Of a stretch of DNA of 55,979 nucleotides, positions 41,839 to 49,694 are shown one piece after another. Position numbers and translations under genes: made by a program. This DNA comes from an uncultured Prevotella sp. (GTDB lineage Bacteria > Bacteroidota > Bacteroidia > Bacteroidales > Bacteroidaceae), in contig CAJOPE010000019.1 of assembly GCA_905236815.1 (NCBI GenBank), forward strand, positions 1-55,979, read 5' to 3'. The notes beneath the pieces were generated by a model. That model worked only from the letters and a program-made list of their open reading frames with translations. It was not told the DNA's origin and ran no database searches. Every line of letters begins with the position of its first letter. Position 1 is the first letter of the stretch.

Positions 41839-43497
41839 TTATTTACCCAGCAGTTCGCGTGCATTGGCAAGTGCAGCCTCGCTCACGGCACTTCCGCTGA
41901 GCATCTGTGCAATTTCCTGTATGCGCTCATTCTCATTGAGCATTGTCATGTGTGAAGCAGTTCCCTGTGGGGTTTCCTCTTTCGATACTTTATAGTGGAT
42001 AGAGCCGAGTGCTGCAATCTGTGGCAGGTGGGTAATCGAGATCACCTGTCGGTCGTTGTTGCCCATCTCTACCATTATCTGTGCCATCTTTTCTGCGATC
42101 TTTCCACTTACACCCGTATCAATTTCGTCGAAGATGATCGTTGGGAGTTTCACTGCACCACTTATCATTGCCTTGAGCGAAAGCATCACACGGGCAATCT
42201 CACCACCCGAGGCTACCATACTCACTGGTTGCATCTGGGTGCTGGTGTTGGCACTGAAGAGGAAGCTTACCTTGTCCTTACCATCGGCTGCGATTGGCTT
42301 GTCGGTGATTTCCACCTTGAAGCGCACATTTGGTATTCCGAGTGGGATGAGGCGTTTGCTCATCTCTTCCTCTACCTTCTTGGCCGACTTTAATCGAAGT
42401 TGTGTAAGTTGCTGAGCCTCAGTCTCGCAAGCCTTCAGTTTAGCTGCAACTTCAGCCTCGAGTTCAGCCAGATCCTCGTCGCTGTTGTCGATATGTGATA
42501 ATTGTTCTTTCAGATTGTCGCGGGTCGCGATAAGTTCCTCGATGCTCTCAGCATGGAATTTCTGCTGCAAGGCATAGAGGGTGTCGAGTCGCTGATTGAT
42601 TTCATCCAGATGTGCTGGGTCGAAATCAATGCGTTCCACATCACTGTTTACTTCCTCGGCAATATCCTTCAGCTCGATATAGCTGCTTTCGAGTCGCTGT
42701 GCAAGCGGAGCCACTTCGGGATAGACATTCTCGATGGAGTGGAGGTTGCTGGCAGCTTTCTTGATTTGCTCTACCGCACCCGTGCCGTCGCCCGACAAGA
42801 GATTGTCGCTCTCGAAAAGGGCCGACTTGATTTCCTCGGAGTGGTTAAGGGTTTCGCCTTCCTGCTCGAGTTCCTCCAGCTGACCTTCCACAAGGTTAGC
42901 CTTGTCGAGTTCGGTCCACTGAAAGCGCAGGAACTCCTCATTCTCCTTGCTGTTGGCGATGTTCTCGCGCAGCTGGTCGAGTTGTTTCTGAGCCTTTCTG
43001 TAATCGTTGTATTTCGCCTGATAGGCAGCAATCTGCTTGCTGTCCTTTGCGATGATGTCAACCACATTCAGTTGGAAGTCTTCCTTCTGCAACAGCAGGT
43101 TCTGATGTTGAGAATGGATATCAATCAACTGTTCACCTAATTGGCGTAACTCGTTGAGCGATACGGGTGTATCGTTGATGAACGCACGGCTTTTTCCGGC
43201 TGCTGTAAGTTCTCGTCGGATTATCGTATCCTCTAGGTCCATCTCGATATCATTCTCGGTAAAGAAACTCTCCATACCATATTTAGAAAGGTCGAAATGA
43301 GCCTCGATGATGCATTTTGCGGCATCCTTCTTGATAGCCTTGGAGTCTGCACGGTTACCGAGCAGCAGTCCGATAGCTCCAAGAATGATACTCTTACCAG
43401 CTCCAGTTTCTCCAGTAATTACAGAGAAACCAGAGTGAAACTCGATGTCGAGTTCATCGATGAGCGTAAAGTTGCGAATGTATAACTGTCGTAACAT
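41839..43497 (-). CDS. recN: DNA repair protein RecN
   Basis: A 552-residue SMC-like ATPase acting in double-strand break repair. It has the N-terminal Walker A motif GETGAGKS (29-36), a long coiled-coil middle (about 150-370) and the C-terminal half ATPase with VASGGEIARVMLSLK and the Walker B IIFDEIDTGVSG. Length and motifs match RecN. Its start codon directly follows the stop codon of porD with no gap. Confidence 0.95.
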   Translation of the reverse strand: MLRQLYIRNFTLIDELDIEFHSGFSVITGETGAGKSIILGAIGLLLGNRADSKAIKKDAAKCIIEAHFDLSKYGMESFFTENDIEMDLEDTIIRRELTAAGKSRAFINDTPVSLNELRQLGEQLIDIHSQHQNLLLQKEDFQLNVVDIIAKDSKQIAAYQAKYNDYRKAQKQLDQLRENIANSKENEEFLRFQWTELDKANLVEGQLEELEQEGETLNHSEEIKSALFESDNLLSGDGTGAVEQIKKAASNLHSIENVYPEVAPLAQRLESSYIELKDIAEEVNSDVERIDFDPAHLDEINQRLDTLYALQQKFHAESIEELIATRDNLKEQLSHIDNSDEDLAELEAEVAAKLKACETEAQQLTQLRLKSAKKVEEEMSKRLIPLGIPNVRFKVEITDKPIAADGKDKVSFLFSANTSTQMQPVSMVASGGEIARVMLSLKAMISGAVKLPTIIFDEIDTGVSGKIAEKMAQIMVEMGNNDRQVISITHLPQIAALGSIHYKVSKEETPQGTASHMTMLNENERIQEIAQMLSGSAVSEAALANARELLGK

Positions 43498-44418
43498 TTA
43501 TTTCTGTATTTTCTCCCACGAATTGTTCTGGGAAGGGTTGATGGAGAAAAGCAGCTGATAGACTTCCTCTTTCTCCTTGGCAGTGCCCTTGCCGGTATAG
43601 ATGCTGGCAAGTTCGTCTTTCTTATAGTCTGTCCAAATGGCAGGCAGCTGCGACATTGGCTTGTCTTCGTGCACCTTCTTCAGATGTGTGGTGAGAGCGG
43701 TGGATATTTCAGTTCTTCCTCGTTCGGCATTGTTTGCCATCTCGTCGAGGCCCTTGCGGTAGTAATCGTATTGCAGCTGACGGAAGGGTGCCATACCGCC
43801 ATCGAGATAATCGTTGATGATGGCAAAGCGGTTTCGGTCATTGTCGAAGGCCTTCCATCCCTTGTATTCGAGATTTTGCGCATTGTTGGCAAGGTTCATA
43901 CATTGCTGCAGAACTGCCTCGCCGCCGTTGGGCGCGAAAGAGTCGAGATCGAGTCCAATGATGAGATAGGCATAATAGGCGAAAAGGGCCGTGAGCTGGT
44001 TGTCGATCGTCTCCTGGTTAAAGGTGATCTGATCGAACTGCTGAAACTGAAAGTCGAAACTGTTGTCGCTGAAATTAAAGAGGGTAGTGGTGTAGGCGGA
44101 GTTATAGACCGGTCGGTTGGCCTGTATCAGCGCCTTGCAGGTGAATAGATTGCTGCTTTTATCATAGGCAGTAACCGTGATATTGAAGTTGCAGACAATG
44201 CGTTCGTTCTTCTGAAATTGAAGACTCGTCCACTGTCGGTCGTTGACAAACTGCTCCAGGGTCTCCTGAAGATTCTTGAAGACCGACTCATCCGTACCCT
44301 GTATTTGGGCGTGGTTGATATTAATCTTTGCCTGCAACTCTTGTGCAGAAAGATTACAAACGGCTAACGAGCTCGTCAACAATGTCGCGAGCAACTTCAG
44401 TCTTAGGTTTTTTAGCAT
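43498..44418 (-). CDS. porD: PorD family protein (DUF4835)
   Basis: A 306-residue exported protein with signal peptide MLKNLRLKLLATLLTSSLAVCNLSAQ, followed by the DUF4835 family pattern (ELQAKININHAQIQGTDESVFKNLQETLEQFVNDRQWT). In the phylum this family is called PorD and is associated with type IX secretion, though its molecular role is not settled. It sits between coaBC and recN, a common arrangement in Bacteroidales. Its first 65 nt overlap the end of coaBC, so the signal peptide is encoded inside coaBC in another frame. Confidence 0.88.
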   Translation of the reverse strand: MLKNLRLKLLATLLTSSLAVCNLSAQELQAKININHAQIQGTDESVFKNLQETLEQFVNDRQWTSLQFQKNERIVCNFNITVTAYDKSSNLFTCKALIQANRPVYNSAYTTTLFNFSDNSFDFQFQQFDQITFNQETIDNQLTALFAYYAYLIIGLDLDSFAPNGGEAVLQQCMNLANNAQNLEYKGWKAFDNDRNRFAIINDYLDGGMAPFRQLQYDYYRKGLDEMANNAERGRTEISTALTTHLKKVHEDKPMSQLPAIWTDYKKDELASIYTGKGTAKEKEEVYQLLFSINPSQNNSWEKIQK

Positions 44419-45547
44419 AATCTTTCTTGCCTTCCTTCGAAATTATCGCAATCTTGTTTTCATCTGTACCGAAGGTAGTACCTGGAATTCGGGTAGAGTT
44501 CAGCACGATGAAATCTGCATTTTTCTTCTTTAGTTTCTTCTCCGCATTTGTCTCCTCGTTGTTGGTTTCGAGTGCGAAGCAAACGAGTCGCTGGTTAGGC
44601 TGCTTCAACTTTCCGAGGGCTGCCGCAATGTCGTGTGTAGGCTTTAGGGTGATGACGAGATCATCCTTCTCACGCTTAATTTTGTTATCGGCGATTTCGG
44701 CTGGTCGGAAGTCGGCTACAGCCGCACTTAGAATAGCAGCATCAGCAGTTTTGAAAGCCTCGAGTGATGCTTGATACATTTCCTCGCAACTCTCTATGTT
44801 GATGCGCTTTATGCCCTCGCTGCATTTCATCGAAACTGGTCCGGCGATGAGTGTCACCTCTGCACCACGGCGATAACATTCCTCGGCGATGGCAAAGCCC
44901 ATCTTGCCGCTGCTATAGTTGCCGATGAAGCGCACAGGGTCGATCTTCTCATAGGTAGGACCGGCAGTGATGAGAATCTTGCGGTTCTTTAATGAGTTAT
45001 CCTCATCGCCTAAAGCTTTGTCGAGAAAATCGACAATCACCTCAGGTTCTTCCATTCTGCCTTTACCCTCGAGTCCACTGGCGAGAAATCCGCTTCCTGC
45101 CTCGATGATGGTGTTGCCAAAGCTCTTCAGGCGCTCCATATTAGCCTGTGTGGTTGGATGCTTATACATATCCAGGTCCATAGCAGGAGCGATGAAGACA
45201 GGGGCTTTCATCGAGAGATAGGTGGTGATGAGCATGTTATCGGCAATGCCATTGGCCATCTTTCCTAGTGTGGAAGCAGTGCATGGGGCAATAAGCATCG
45301 CGTCGGCCCATAAACCTAGGTCGACGTGACTATTCCATGTGCCATCTCTCTGGGAGAAGAACTCGCTGATTACTGGCTTGTGAGTGAGCGCCGAGAGGGT
45401 GATAGGGGTGATGAACTCCTTGCCCGCAGGGGTGATGACCACTTGCACCTCGGCACCTCGCTTGATGAGACCTCGAATGATGAGGCAAGCCTTATAGGCA
45501 GCAATACTTCCGGTGATGCCCAGAACGATGTGTTTACCTTTCAGCAT
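44354..45547 (-). CDS. coaBC: Bifunctional phosphopantothenoylcysteine decarboxylase/synthase CoaBC
   Basis: A 397-residue enzyme of coenzyme A synthesis. The N-terminal flavoprotein domain (GITGSIAAYKACLIIRGL, later NMLITTYLSMKAPVFIAPAMD) decarboxylates phosphopantothenoylcysteine; the C-terminal domain (ITAGPTYEKIDPVRFIGNYSSGKMG, later KIKREKDDLVITLKPTHDI) joins cysteine to phosphopantothenate. It supplies the pantetheine precursor used on ACPs. The 3' end overlaps the porD start by 65 nt. Confidence 0.95.
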   Translation of the reverse strand: MLKGKHIVLGITGSIAAYKACLIIRGLIKRGAEVQVVITPAGKEFITPITLSALTHKPVISEFFSQRDGTWNSHVDLGLWADAMLIAPCTASTLGKMANGIADNMLITTYLSMKAPVFIAPAMDLDMYKHPTTQANMERLKSFGNTIIEAGSGFLASGLEGKGRMEEPEVIVDFLDKALGDEDNSLKNRKILITAGPTYEKIDPVRFIGNYSSGKMGFAIAEECYRRGAEVTLIAGPVSMKCSEGIKRINIESCEEMYQASLEAFKTADAAILSAAVADFRPAEIADNKIKREKDDLVITLKPTHDIAAALGKLKQPNQRLVCFALETNNEETNAEKKLKKKNADFIVLNSTRIPGTTFGTDENKIAIISKEGKKDYAKKPKTEVARDIVDELVSRL

Positions 45548-45549
45548 AC

Positions 45550-46428
45550 TTATCTGTTGTTGAATTCGCGCAAGCGGATACGGGTGAGCACCTGCTTGGT
45601 GTTATAGGTGAAGTCGCTGCTCAGCATCCAGCTGAAATAGCCTGGATCCTTCTTCAGTACTTCTGCCACATCCCAATCCTTATACTTGCCGAAGTTGAAT
45701 ACCTCGTGCTTGCGTGGAGTTCCGTCGGCCTCTGTCAAAATATTTCCGTTGGCATCCTTGAGCTCCTGCCATACAATGCGGCCTGCAAAGTCAACATTGT
45801 CGTTCTGCTTGGAGAAGGCTGCCATCTCCTCTACATCGTTCTTGATGACCTTTGGATTGTCATCATCGTCAAGCTGACTGTCTGGATAGTTTTCTCTTTC
45901 AGCATACATATCCAGCTCGCCCTGAAGCACGCGATAAGTAGCCTCGGTGTCCTGGTCGGCACGGTGAGCCTCAAGGTCATCGCACATTCTGTGACCAGTA
46001 TAGAACTTATAGGCAGCAGCCAGGTTTCTGCGTTCCATCTTCATAAAGATGGTCTGAGCATCGACGAGGTGGCACTTGCTGAAATCGAAATCGATGCCTG
46101 CACGGAGGAACTCCTCGGCGAGCAATGGTACATCAAAACGGTTGCTGTTATAGCCAGCGAAGTCGCAGCCGGTGAACTTGTTCTCAAGGTCCTTGCTGCG
46201 CTCCTTGAATGATGGCTGGTCCTTCACATCGTCATCAGTGATGCCGGTGAGATCCTGAACCAACTGTGGAATAGGCATTCCAGGGTTGCAGAAGAGATTC
46301 TCGCGCTCTTCCTTTCCGTCTGGATAAACCTTAATGTAAGATATCTGGATAATTCTGTCCTTGACGATATCGAGTCCTGTAGTCTCCAGGTCGAATATGA
46401 TCAGAGGCTTCTTTAAATTTAATTTCAT
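45550..46428 (-). CDS. DnaQ-type 3'-5' exonuclease
   Basis: A 292-residue exonuclease of the DEDD family: ExoI FDLETTGLD (Asp13, Glu15), ExoII FAGYNSNRFDVPLLAEEF and ExoIII EAHRADQDTEAT with the His of the DEDDh type. The C-terminal part (FGKYKDWDVAEVLKKDPGYFSWML) is the small domain seen in exonuclease X-like proteins. It follows dnaN by 9 nt, suggesting a proofreading or repair role with the sliding clamp. The gap to coaBC is 2 nt. Confidence 0.9.
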   Translation of the reverse strand: MKLNLKKPLIIFDLETTGLDIVKDRIIQISYIKVYPDGKEERENLFCNPGMPIPQLVQDLTGITDDDVKDQPSFKERSKDLENKFTGCDFAGYNSNRFDVPLLAEEFLRAGIDFDFSKCHLVDAQTIFMKMERRNLAAAYKFYTGHRMCDDLEAHRADQDTEATYRVLQGELDMYAERENYPDSQLDDDDNPKVIKNDVEEMAAFSKQNDNVDFAGRIVWQELKDANGNILTEADGTPRKHEVFNFGKYKDWDVAEVLKKDPGYFSWMLSSDFTYNTKQVLTRIRLREFNNR

Positions 46429-46437
46429 ATTTATCGA

Positions 46438-47562
46438 TTAGTCATTTAAAAGCATTGGCATAATGAGCATAAGCACATCCTCATTCTCTGGCTGTGTAGC
46501 AGGAACGATAATGCCAGCACGACTAGGGTCGGCAAGTTCCACGATCACCTCGTCGCTGTCGAGATTGCCCAGGATTTCCTGAAGGCTTGATCCCTTGAAA
46601 CCGATGCTGAGAGGCTGACCTGTGTATTCGCAGATGATCTGCTCGCGAGCTGATGTAGCGAAGTCGATGTCCTCGGAAGTGAGCTCCAGCTTGCCGTTCT
46701 CGAGATGGAAGCGGATGAGCTGACTGCTCTCGCTTGCGAATGGCAACACGCGGCGAAGCGCACCGATGAGCGTCTTGCGGTCAACAGTTGCATTGTTTGG
46801 GTTGTTGGCAGGAATCACAGAGTTGTAGTTAGGGTAGCGGCCCTCGATGAGACGGCAGCTGAGAATGCCATCTGCGAAGTGAATTTCTGCGTTTCTGTCG
46901 TCGAACTTGATTACGACATCACCACCATCCTTGCCAAGAACATTCTTGAGCAATGTAGCAGGCTTCTTAGGGAGAATGAACGAAGCAGGAGTGTCGCTCT
47001 TGATAGTGAAGTTCTTGTTGCGCACGAGCTTGTGACCGTCGCTGGCAACAATAGCGAGTGCATCAGGAGTGAGATCGAAATAGATACCGTTCATTACAGG
47101 GCGAAGCTCGTCGCTGGCTGTAGCGAAAAGAGAGCGGTTGATATTGTCGATGAGAACAGATGAGTCGATAGTGAGCGTTGTTGCAGCATCAGCCATAGAC
47201 TGTGTGCGTGGGTACTCCTCGGCGTTCTGTCCAGAGAAGTTATAGAGGCCATTCTGGTAAACCACCTTGATGGCAAAAGTATCCGTGTCAACTTCAAAGC
47301 TTAGAGGCTGTTCTGGTAATTCCTTTACGGCGTCTAGAATAGTGCGGTTAGGAACGGCGAATTCGCCTTCACCCTCACACTCGTCGAGTGTGATAGTGCT
47401 CTGCATTACATTCTCGCTATCGCTTGCAGTGATAGTGATCTGACCATTTCCAACCTGGAAAAGGAAGTCGTCGAGAATAGGCAAGGAGTTCTTGCTGTTG
47501 ATTACTCGAGACAATGTGTTGAGTCGACTGCTCAGGGCAGTACTTGATAATGTAAATCTCAT
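46438..47562 (-). CDS. dnaN: DNA polymerase III beta subunit (sliding clamp)
   Basis: A 374-residue DnaN: three clamp domains, beginning MRFTLSSTALSSRLNTLSRVI, with SGQNAEEYP and the C-terminal VIVPATQPENEDVLMLIMPM typical of the family. It holds the polymerase on DNA. Good promoter at 47632-47663. It heads the minus-strand operon that includes the exonuclease, coaBC, porD and recN. Not beside dnaA here, as is usual in Bacteroidota. Confidence 0.96.
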   Translation of the reverse strand: MRFTLSSTALSSRLNTLSRVINSKNSLPILDDFLFQVGNGQITITASDSENVMQSTITLDECEGEGEFAVPNRTILDAVKELPEQPLSFEVDTDTFAIKVVYQNGLYNFSGQNAEEYPRTQSMADAATTLTIDSSVLIDNINRSLFATASDELRPVMNGIYFDLTPDALAIVASDGHKLVRNKNFTIKSDTPASFILPKKPATLLKNVLGKDGGDVVIKFDDRNAEIHFADGILSCRLIEGRYPNYNSVIPANNPNNATVDRKTLIGALRRVLPFASESSQLIRFHLENGKLELTSEDIDFATSAREQIICEYTGQPLSIGFKGSSLQEILGNLDSDEVIVELADPSRAGIIVPATQPENEDVLMLIMPMLLND

Positions 47563-47631
47563 GAGTATATACTTTATTTTTAGATTTTTCTATCTTAATT
47601 GCAGCCTCTTTGCGAAACTGCAAATGCTCTA

Positions 47632-47663
47632 CAAAAATAGCAAAAAATAGTGTGATTAACAAA
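47632..47663 (-). promoter_or_regulatory. Promoter of the dnaN operon
   Basis: On the minus strand, TTTG at 47663-47660, a 20-nt spacer and TATTTTTG at 47639-47632, about 70 nt before the dnaN ATG. A full consensus match. Confidence 0.65.
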
Positions 47664-47744
47664 AAATGCATTAGAAAATTTCAGTTTTTAGAACTATTTT
47701 AGTAATTTCGCACACTGAAAGAAAAATTTAATTTTTATAGAATA

Positions 47745-48152
47745 ATGGAATTACAAGGAAAAGTTATTGTAGTGCTTCCTGAGCGCAGTGGTGTTTCTGC
47801 CCGTGGCGAGTGGAAGTCTCAGTCTTATGTTATCGAAACTCATGAGCAGTATCCAAAGCAGATGGTATTCGATGTTTTTGGTGCTGATAAGATTGCTCAG
47901 TTCAATATCAAGAGTGGCGATGAGATCAACGTTTCTTTTGATATAACCGCTCACGAATATAATGGTCGCTGGTTCAATAATATCCGTGCTTGGCAGGTTG
48001 CTCATGTAGATCCTGCAGCTGTTCAGGCTAGTGTTGCTCCTATGGCAGCTGCTCCTATGGATGCTGCTCCTGCTGGTGGCGCTCAGGCTCCATTCCCTCC
48101 AGCTCAGCCTGCTGCTGAGGGTCAGGGTAGTGCCGACGATCTTCCTTTCTAA
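47745..48152 (+). CDS. DUF3127 protein with an SSB-like C-terminal tip
   Basis: A 135-residue protein of the DUF3127 family: residues about 1-95 form a small OB-like beta-barrel (MELQGKVIVVLPERSG, then WKSQSYVIETHEQYPKQMVFDVFG, VSFDITAHEYNGRWFNNIRAW). Residues about 95-128 are a low-complexity Ala/Pro linker, and the last residues are SADDLPF, the same form as the acidic tip (DDIPF) with which SSB recruits partner proteins. It is divergent from dnaN. A role in single-stranded DNA binding or replication is inferred. A strong terminator follows at 48183-48225. Confidence 0.85.
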   Translation: MELQGKVIVVLPERSGVSARGEWKSQSYVIETHEQYPKQMVFDVFGADKIAQFNIKSGDEINVSFDITAHEYNGRWFNNIRAWQVAHVDPAAVQASVAPMAAAPMDAAPAGGAQAPFPPAQPAAEGQGSADDLPF

Positions 48153-48182
48153 GTTTTCTCCTGGAGAATTCTTCGGATATAG

Positions 48183-48225
48183 AAATCCTGCAATTAGCAT
48201 CTCGCTAGTTGCAGGATTTTTTTTT
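48183..48225 (+). terminator. Terminator of the DUF3127 gene
   Basis: AAATCCTGCAA pairs with TTGCAGGATTT (48183-48193 and 48209-48219), with TAGC/GCTA extending the stem, followed by a run of T. It starts 30 nt after the stop codon. Confidence 0.85.
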
Positions 48226-48234
48226 GTATCTTAT

Positions 48235-48360
48235 CTTGTTTCTTTTTTGTTTTTTTTCTTTTCTGGATGCTTTTCTTGCATCTTTTCTAGTTGCTTTCTG
48301 GTCTGCTTTTCTAGTTTCTTTTTTGGTTTATTCTCTAGCAAGATTTTTCTTGTTTCTAGA
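48235..48360. repeat. T-rich low-complexity tract
   Basis: About 125 nt of TTTCTAGTTTCTTTT-type sequence with recurring TCTAGTT and GCTTTTCT words. On the minus strand it reads as a Lys/Arg/Ala-rich string without a start codon; on the plus strand as a Leu/Phe-rich one. Most likely non-coding repeat sequence. Confidence 0.45.
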
Positions 48361-48410
48361 GTGTGGACTCTTGCTTGGCACCCTACCTCGTGGGATAATT
48401 TTCGCTATTT

Positions 48411-48573
48411 CTTCTCCCCCGCTCGCGGGGGAGATAAGAGAGAGGGTATGCCACAAGATTAAGCAGTAAAGCTAATTCTAGTTGGCAAATAGTAGTTGGT
48501 AATTTTTAGTTAGCAAATAAACCTTGCTCGTGGCATACCCTCTCTTTGATCTCCCTCACAAGTGGGGGAGAAA
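48411..48573. repeat. Inverted pair of REP-like elements
   Basis: A unit of about 45 nt (CTCCCCC, a short loop, GGGGGAG, then GAGAGGGTATGCCAC) at 48411-48457 is repeated in inverse orientation at 48526-48573 with a few changes. Each unit contains a G/C-rich hairpin. A third copy, diverged in its tail, is at 55864-55896. This has the features of a dispersed repetitive extragenic palindrome. Confidence 0.65.
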
Positions 48574-48624
48574 TGCTGGATAGTGTCTTTTAAGAATCAT
48601 CCAGTTTAACCTTTTGGGATATAT

Positions 48625-48700
48625 TTCATTTTGCCATTTTGGGGGATTTCTCTCTTTTTGCCATTTTGCGGAGTATATCTTTTTTGCCACTTTTGGAATT
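48625..48700. repeat. Degenerate tandem repeat, TTTTGCCATTTTG family
   Basis: Three imperfect units of about 30 nt contain TTTTGCCATTTTGGGGGA, TTTTTGCCATTTTGCGGA and TTTTTTGCCACTTTTGGA. No ORF context. Confidence 0.55.
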
Positions 48701-48892
48701 TAATCAACTTGGGCTATAGGTATTTTCTTCTCTTGTTCCCTCGTTTTGCTCTGTGAATTGTCTTGGGATTGTTGTTCCTTTCGAAAAAATTGATAGTATC
48801 TAACGGTGTTCTGTTTCTGTTTTGTTTTTTATCCTTTTATCTAGTTTCGTATTGCAGAAAAATGTTTTAGTTTTTCATCGAATCGATATCCG

Positions 48893-49005
48893 TATGTTTT
48901 GCCCTTGTTTTCAGTATGCTTTGCCTTCGTTTTCAATATGTTTTGCTTTTGGTTTCAGTATGTCTTGCCCTTGAATTCAATGCAGTTTGCTTTCGAATTT
49001 AGCCC
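48893..49005. repeat. Degenerate 22-24-nt tandem repeat
   Basis: About five imperfect units of the form CAGTATGTTTTGCCCTTGTT (examples near 48893, 48914, 48937, 48957, 48978), drifting along the array. A decayed minisatellite; no coding frame is kept. Confidence 0.6.
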
Positions 49006-49259
49006 TTCTTACTTTTCAATCTGCGCATTATTGATTAGCTTTCATGGCTTTTTTTTCTAATTGCAATGCAAAGGTATAGAGTTTATGGAAACCTTGCAAG
49101 TGTTTTCTGTACGTATTTTGATTTTGAAAAGTCTAATTTGACATTGAAATCTTGTAATGCATTGGTTGACTGTTGGTTATTGTATGTCAAAATTGGCCAT
49201 TTTTTTTTAATTCTGATTTTGCTAATTTTACATTTTAATCGAGAGGGATGTTTTATTTG

Positions 49260-49680
49260 TGCGATTTTCGTCATTTGTCACTTTGTCACCTTGTCAACTC
49301 CGAATATTTCAAATCAGAATGTCCATTTGTCACTTTGTCACCTTGTCACCTTGTCACTTCTCAATATTTTGCACTACACGGAATGATAGAACTTTGACTT
49401 CAGTGAAGAAATGCTTTCGTAATATATATTTCCCTAGGGATTAATTATTATTGAAATTGAATAATTTTATAATTCATAACTATATAATATAACTATATTT
49501 ATAATACTATATATTAATATAATATATATAATAACACGCGCGCGTATATAATAATGTAAATAGTAACAAAGAGAGAAAGTTGTTATAGTAAAATATTCGG
49601 AGTTGACAAGGTGACAAGTTGACAAAGTGACAAATGGACAAATCGCATTTTGTCACTTTGTCAACTTGTCACTTTACAAA
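49260..49680. repeat. Octamer arrays as inverted repeats around an AT-rich core
   Basis: Units of TTTGTCAC/CTTGTCAC recur three to four times at 49272-49295 and again at 49325-49357, and in inverse orientation at 49603-49640, then forward again at 49650-49675. The flanks GCGATTTTCGTCATTTGTCAC ... CTCCGAATATTT (49261-49307) and AAATATTCGGAG ... AATCGCA (49591-49648) are imperfect inverted repeats. The core between them (about 49440-49560) is nearly all A/T except for a CGCGCGCG-like tract near 49536. Confidence 0.65.
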
Positions 49681-49694
49681 AATATGCTCACAGA

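Larger units (their letters stand above)
48226..49694. other. 1.5-kb gene-free repeat-rich region
   Basis: No credible gene between the DUF3127 terminator and the end of tamB. It holds T-rich low-complexity sequence (about 48235-48360), an inverted pair of REP-like elements, two families of degenerate tandem repeats, an octamer-repeat inverted pair and a very AT-rich core with a short CG-alternating tract. Open frames in it reflect base composition. Details are in separate entries. Confidence 0.6.

Noticed and set aside
42502..43140. Open frame of about 212 codons on the plus strand, opposite recN
   Set aside because: RecN motifs on the other strand are intact and cover it completely; it is a by-product of recN codon use.
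47751..48200. Open frame of about 149 codons on the minus strand over the DUF3127 gene
   Set aside because: The plus-strand gene has a clean family signature and its own terminator; the minus frame crosses that terminator.
48209..48469. Leu/Phe-rich open frame of 86 codons in the repeat region
   Set aside because: Base composition of a T-rich low-complexity tract explains it; it begins inside the terminator hairpin of the previous gene.
49260..49360. Possible CRISPR array
   Set aside because: The units are 8 nt and contiguous, with no unique spacers and no cas gene; it is a tandem repeat, not CRISPR.
47563..49694. Possible chromosome origin beside dnaN
   Set aside because: dnaN is often separate from oriC in Bacteroidota, no dnaA gene is present, and I found no clear DnaA boxes (TTATNCACA) by eye. 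Repeat structure alone is not enough.
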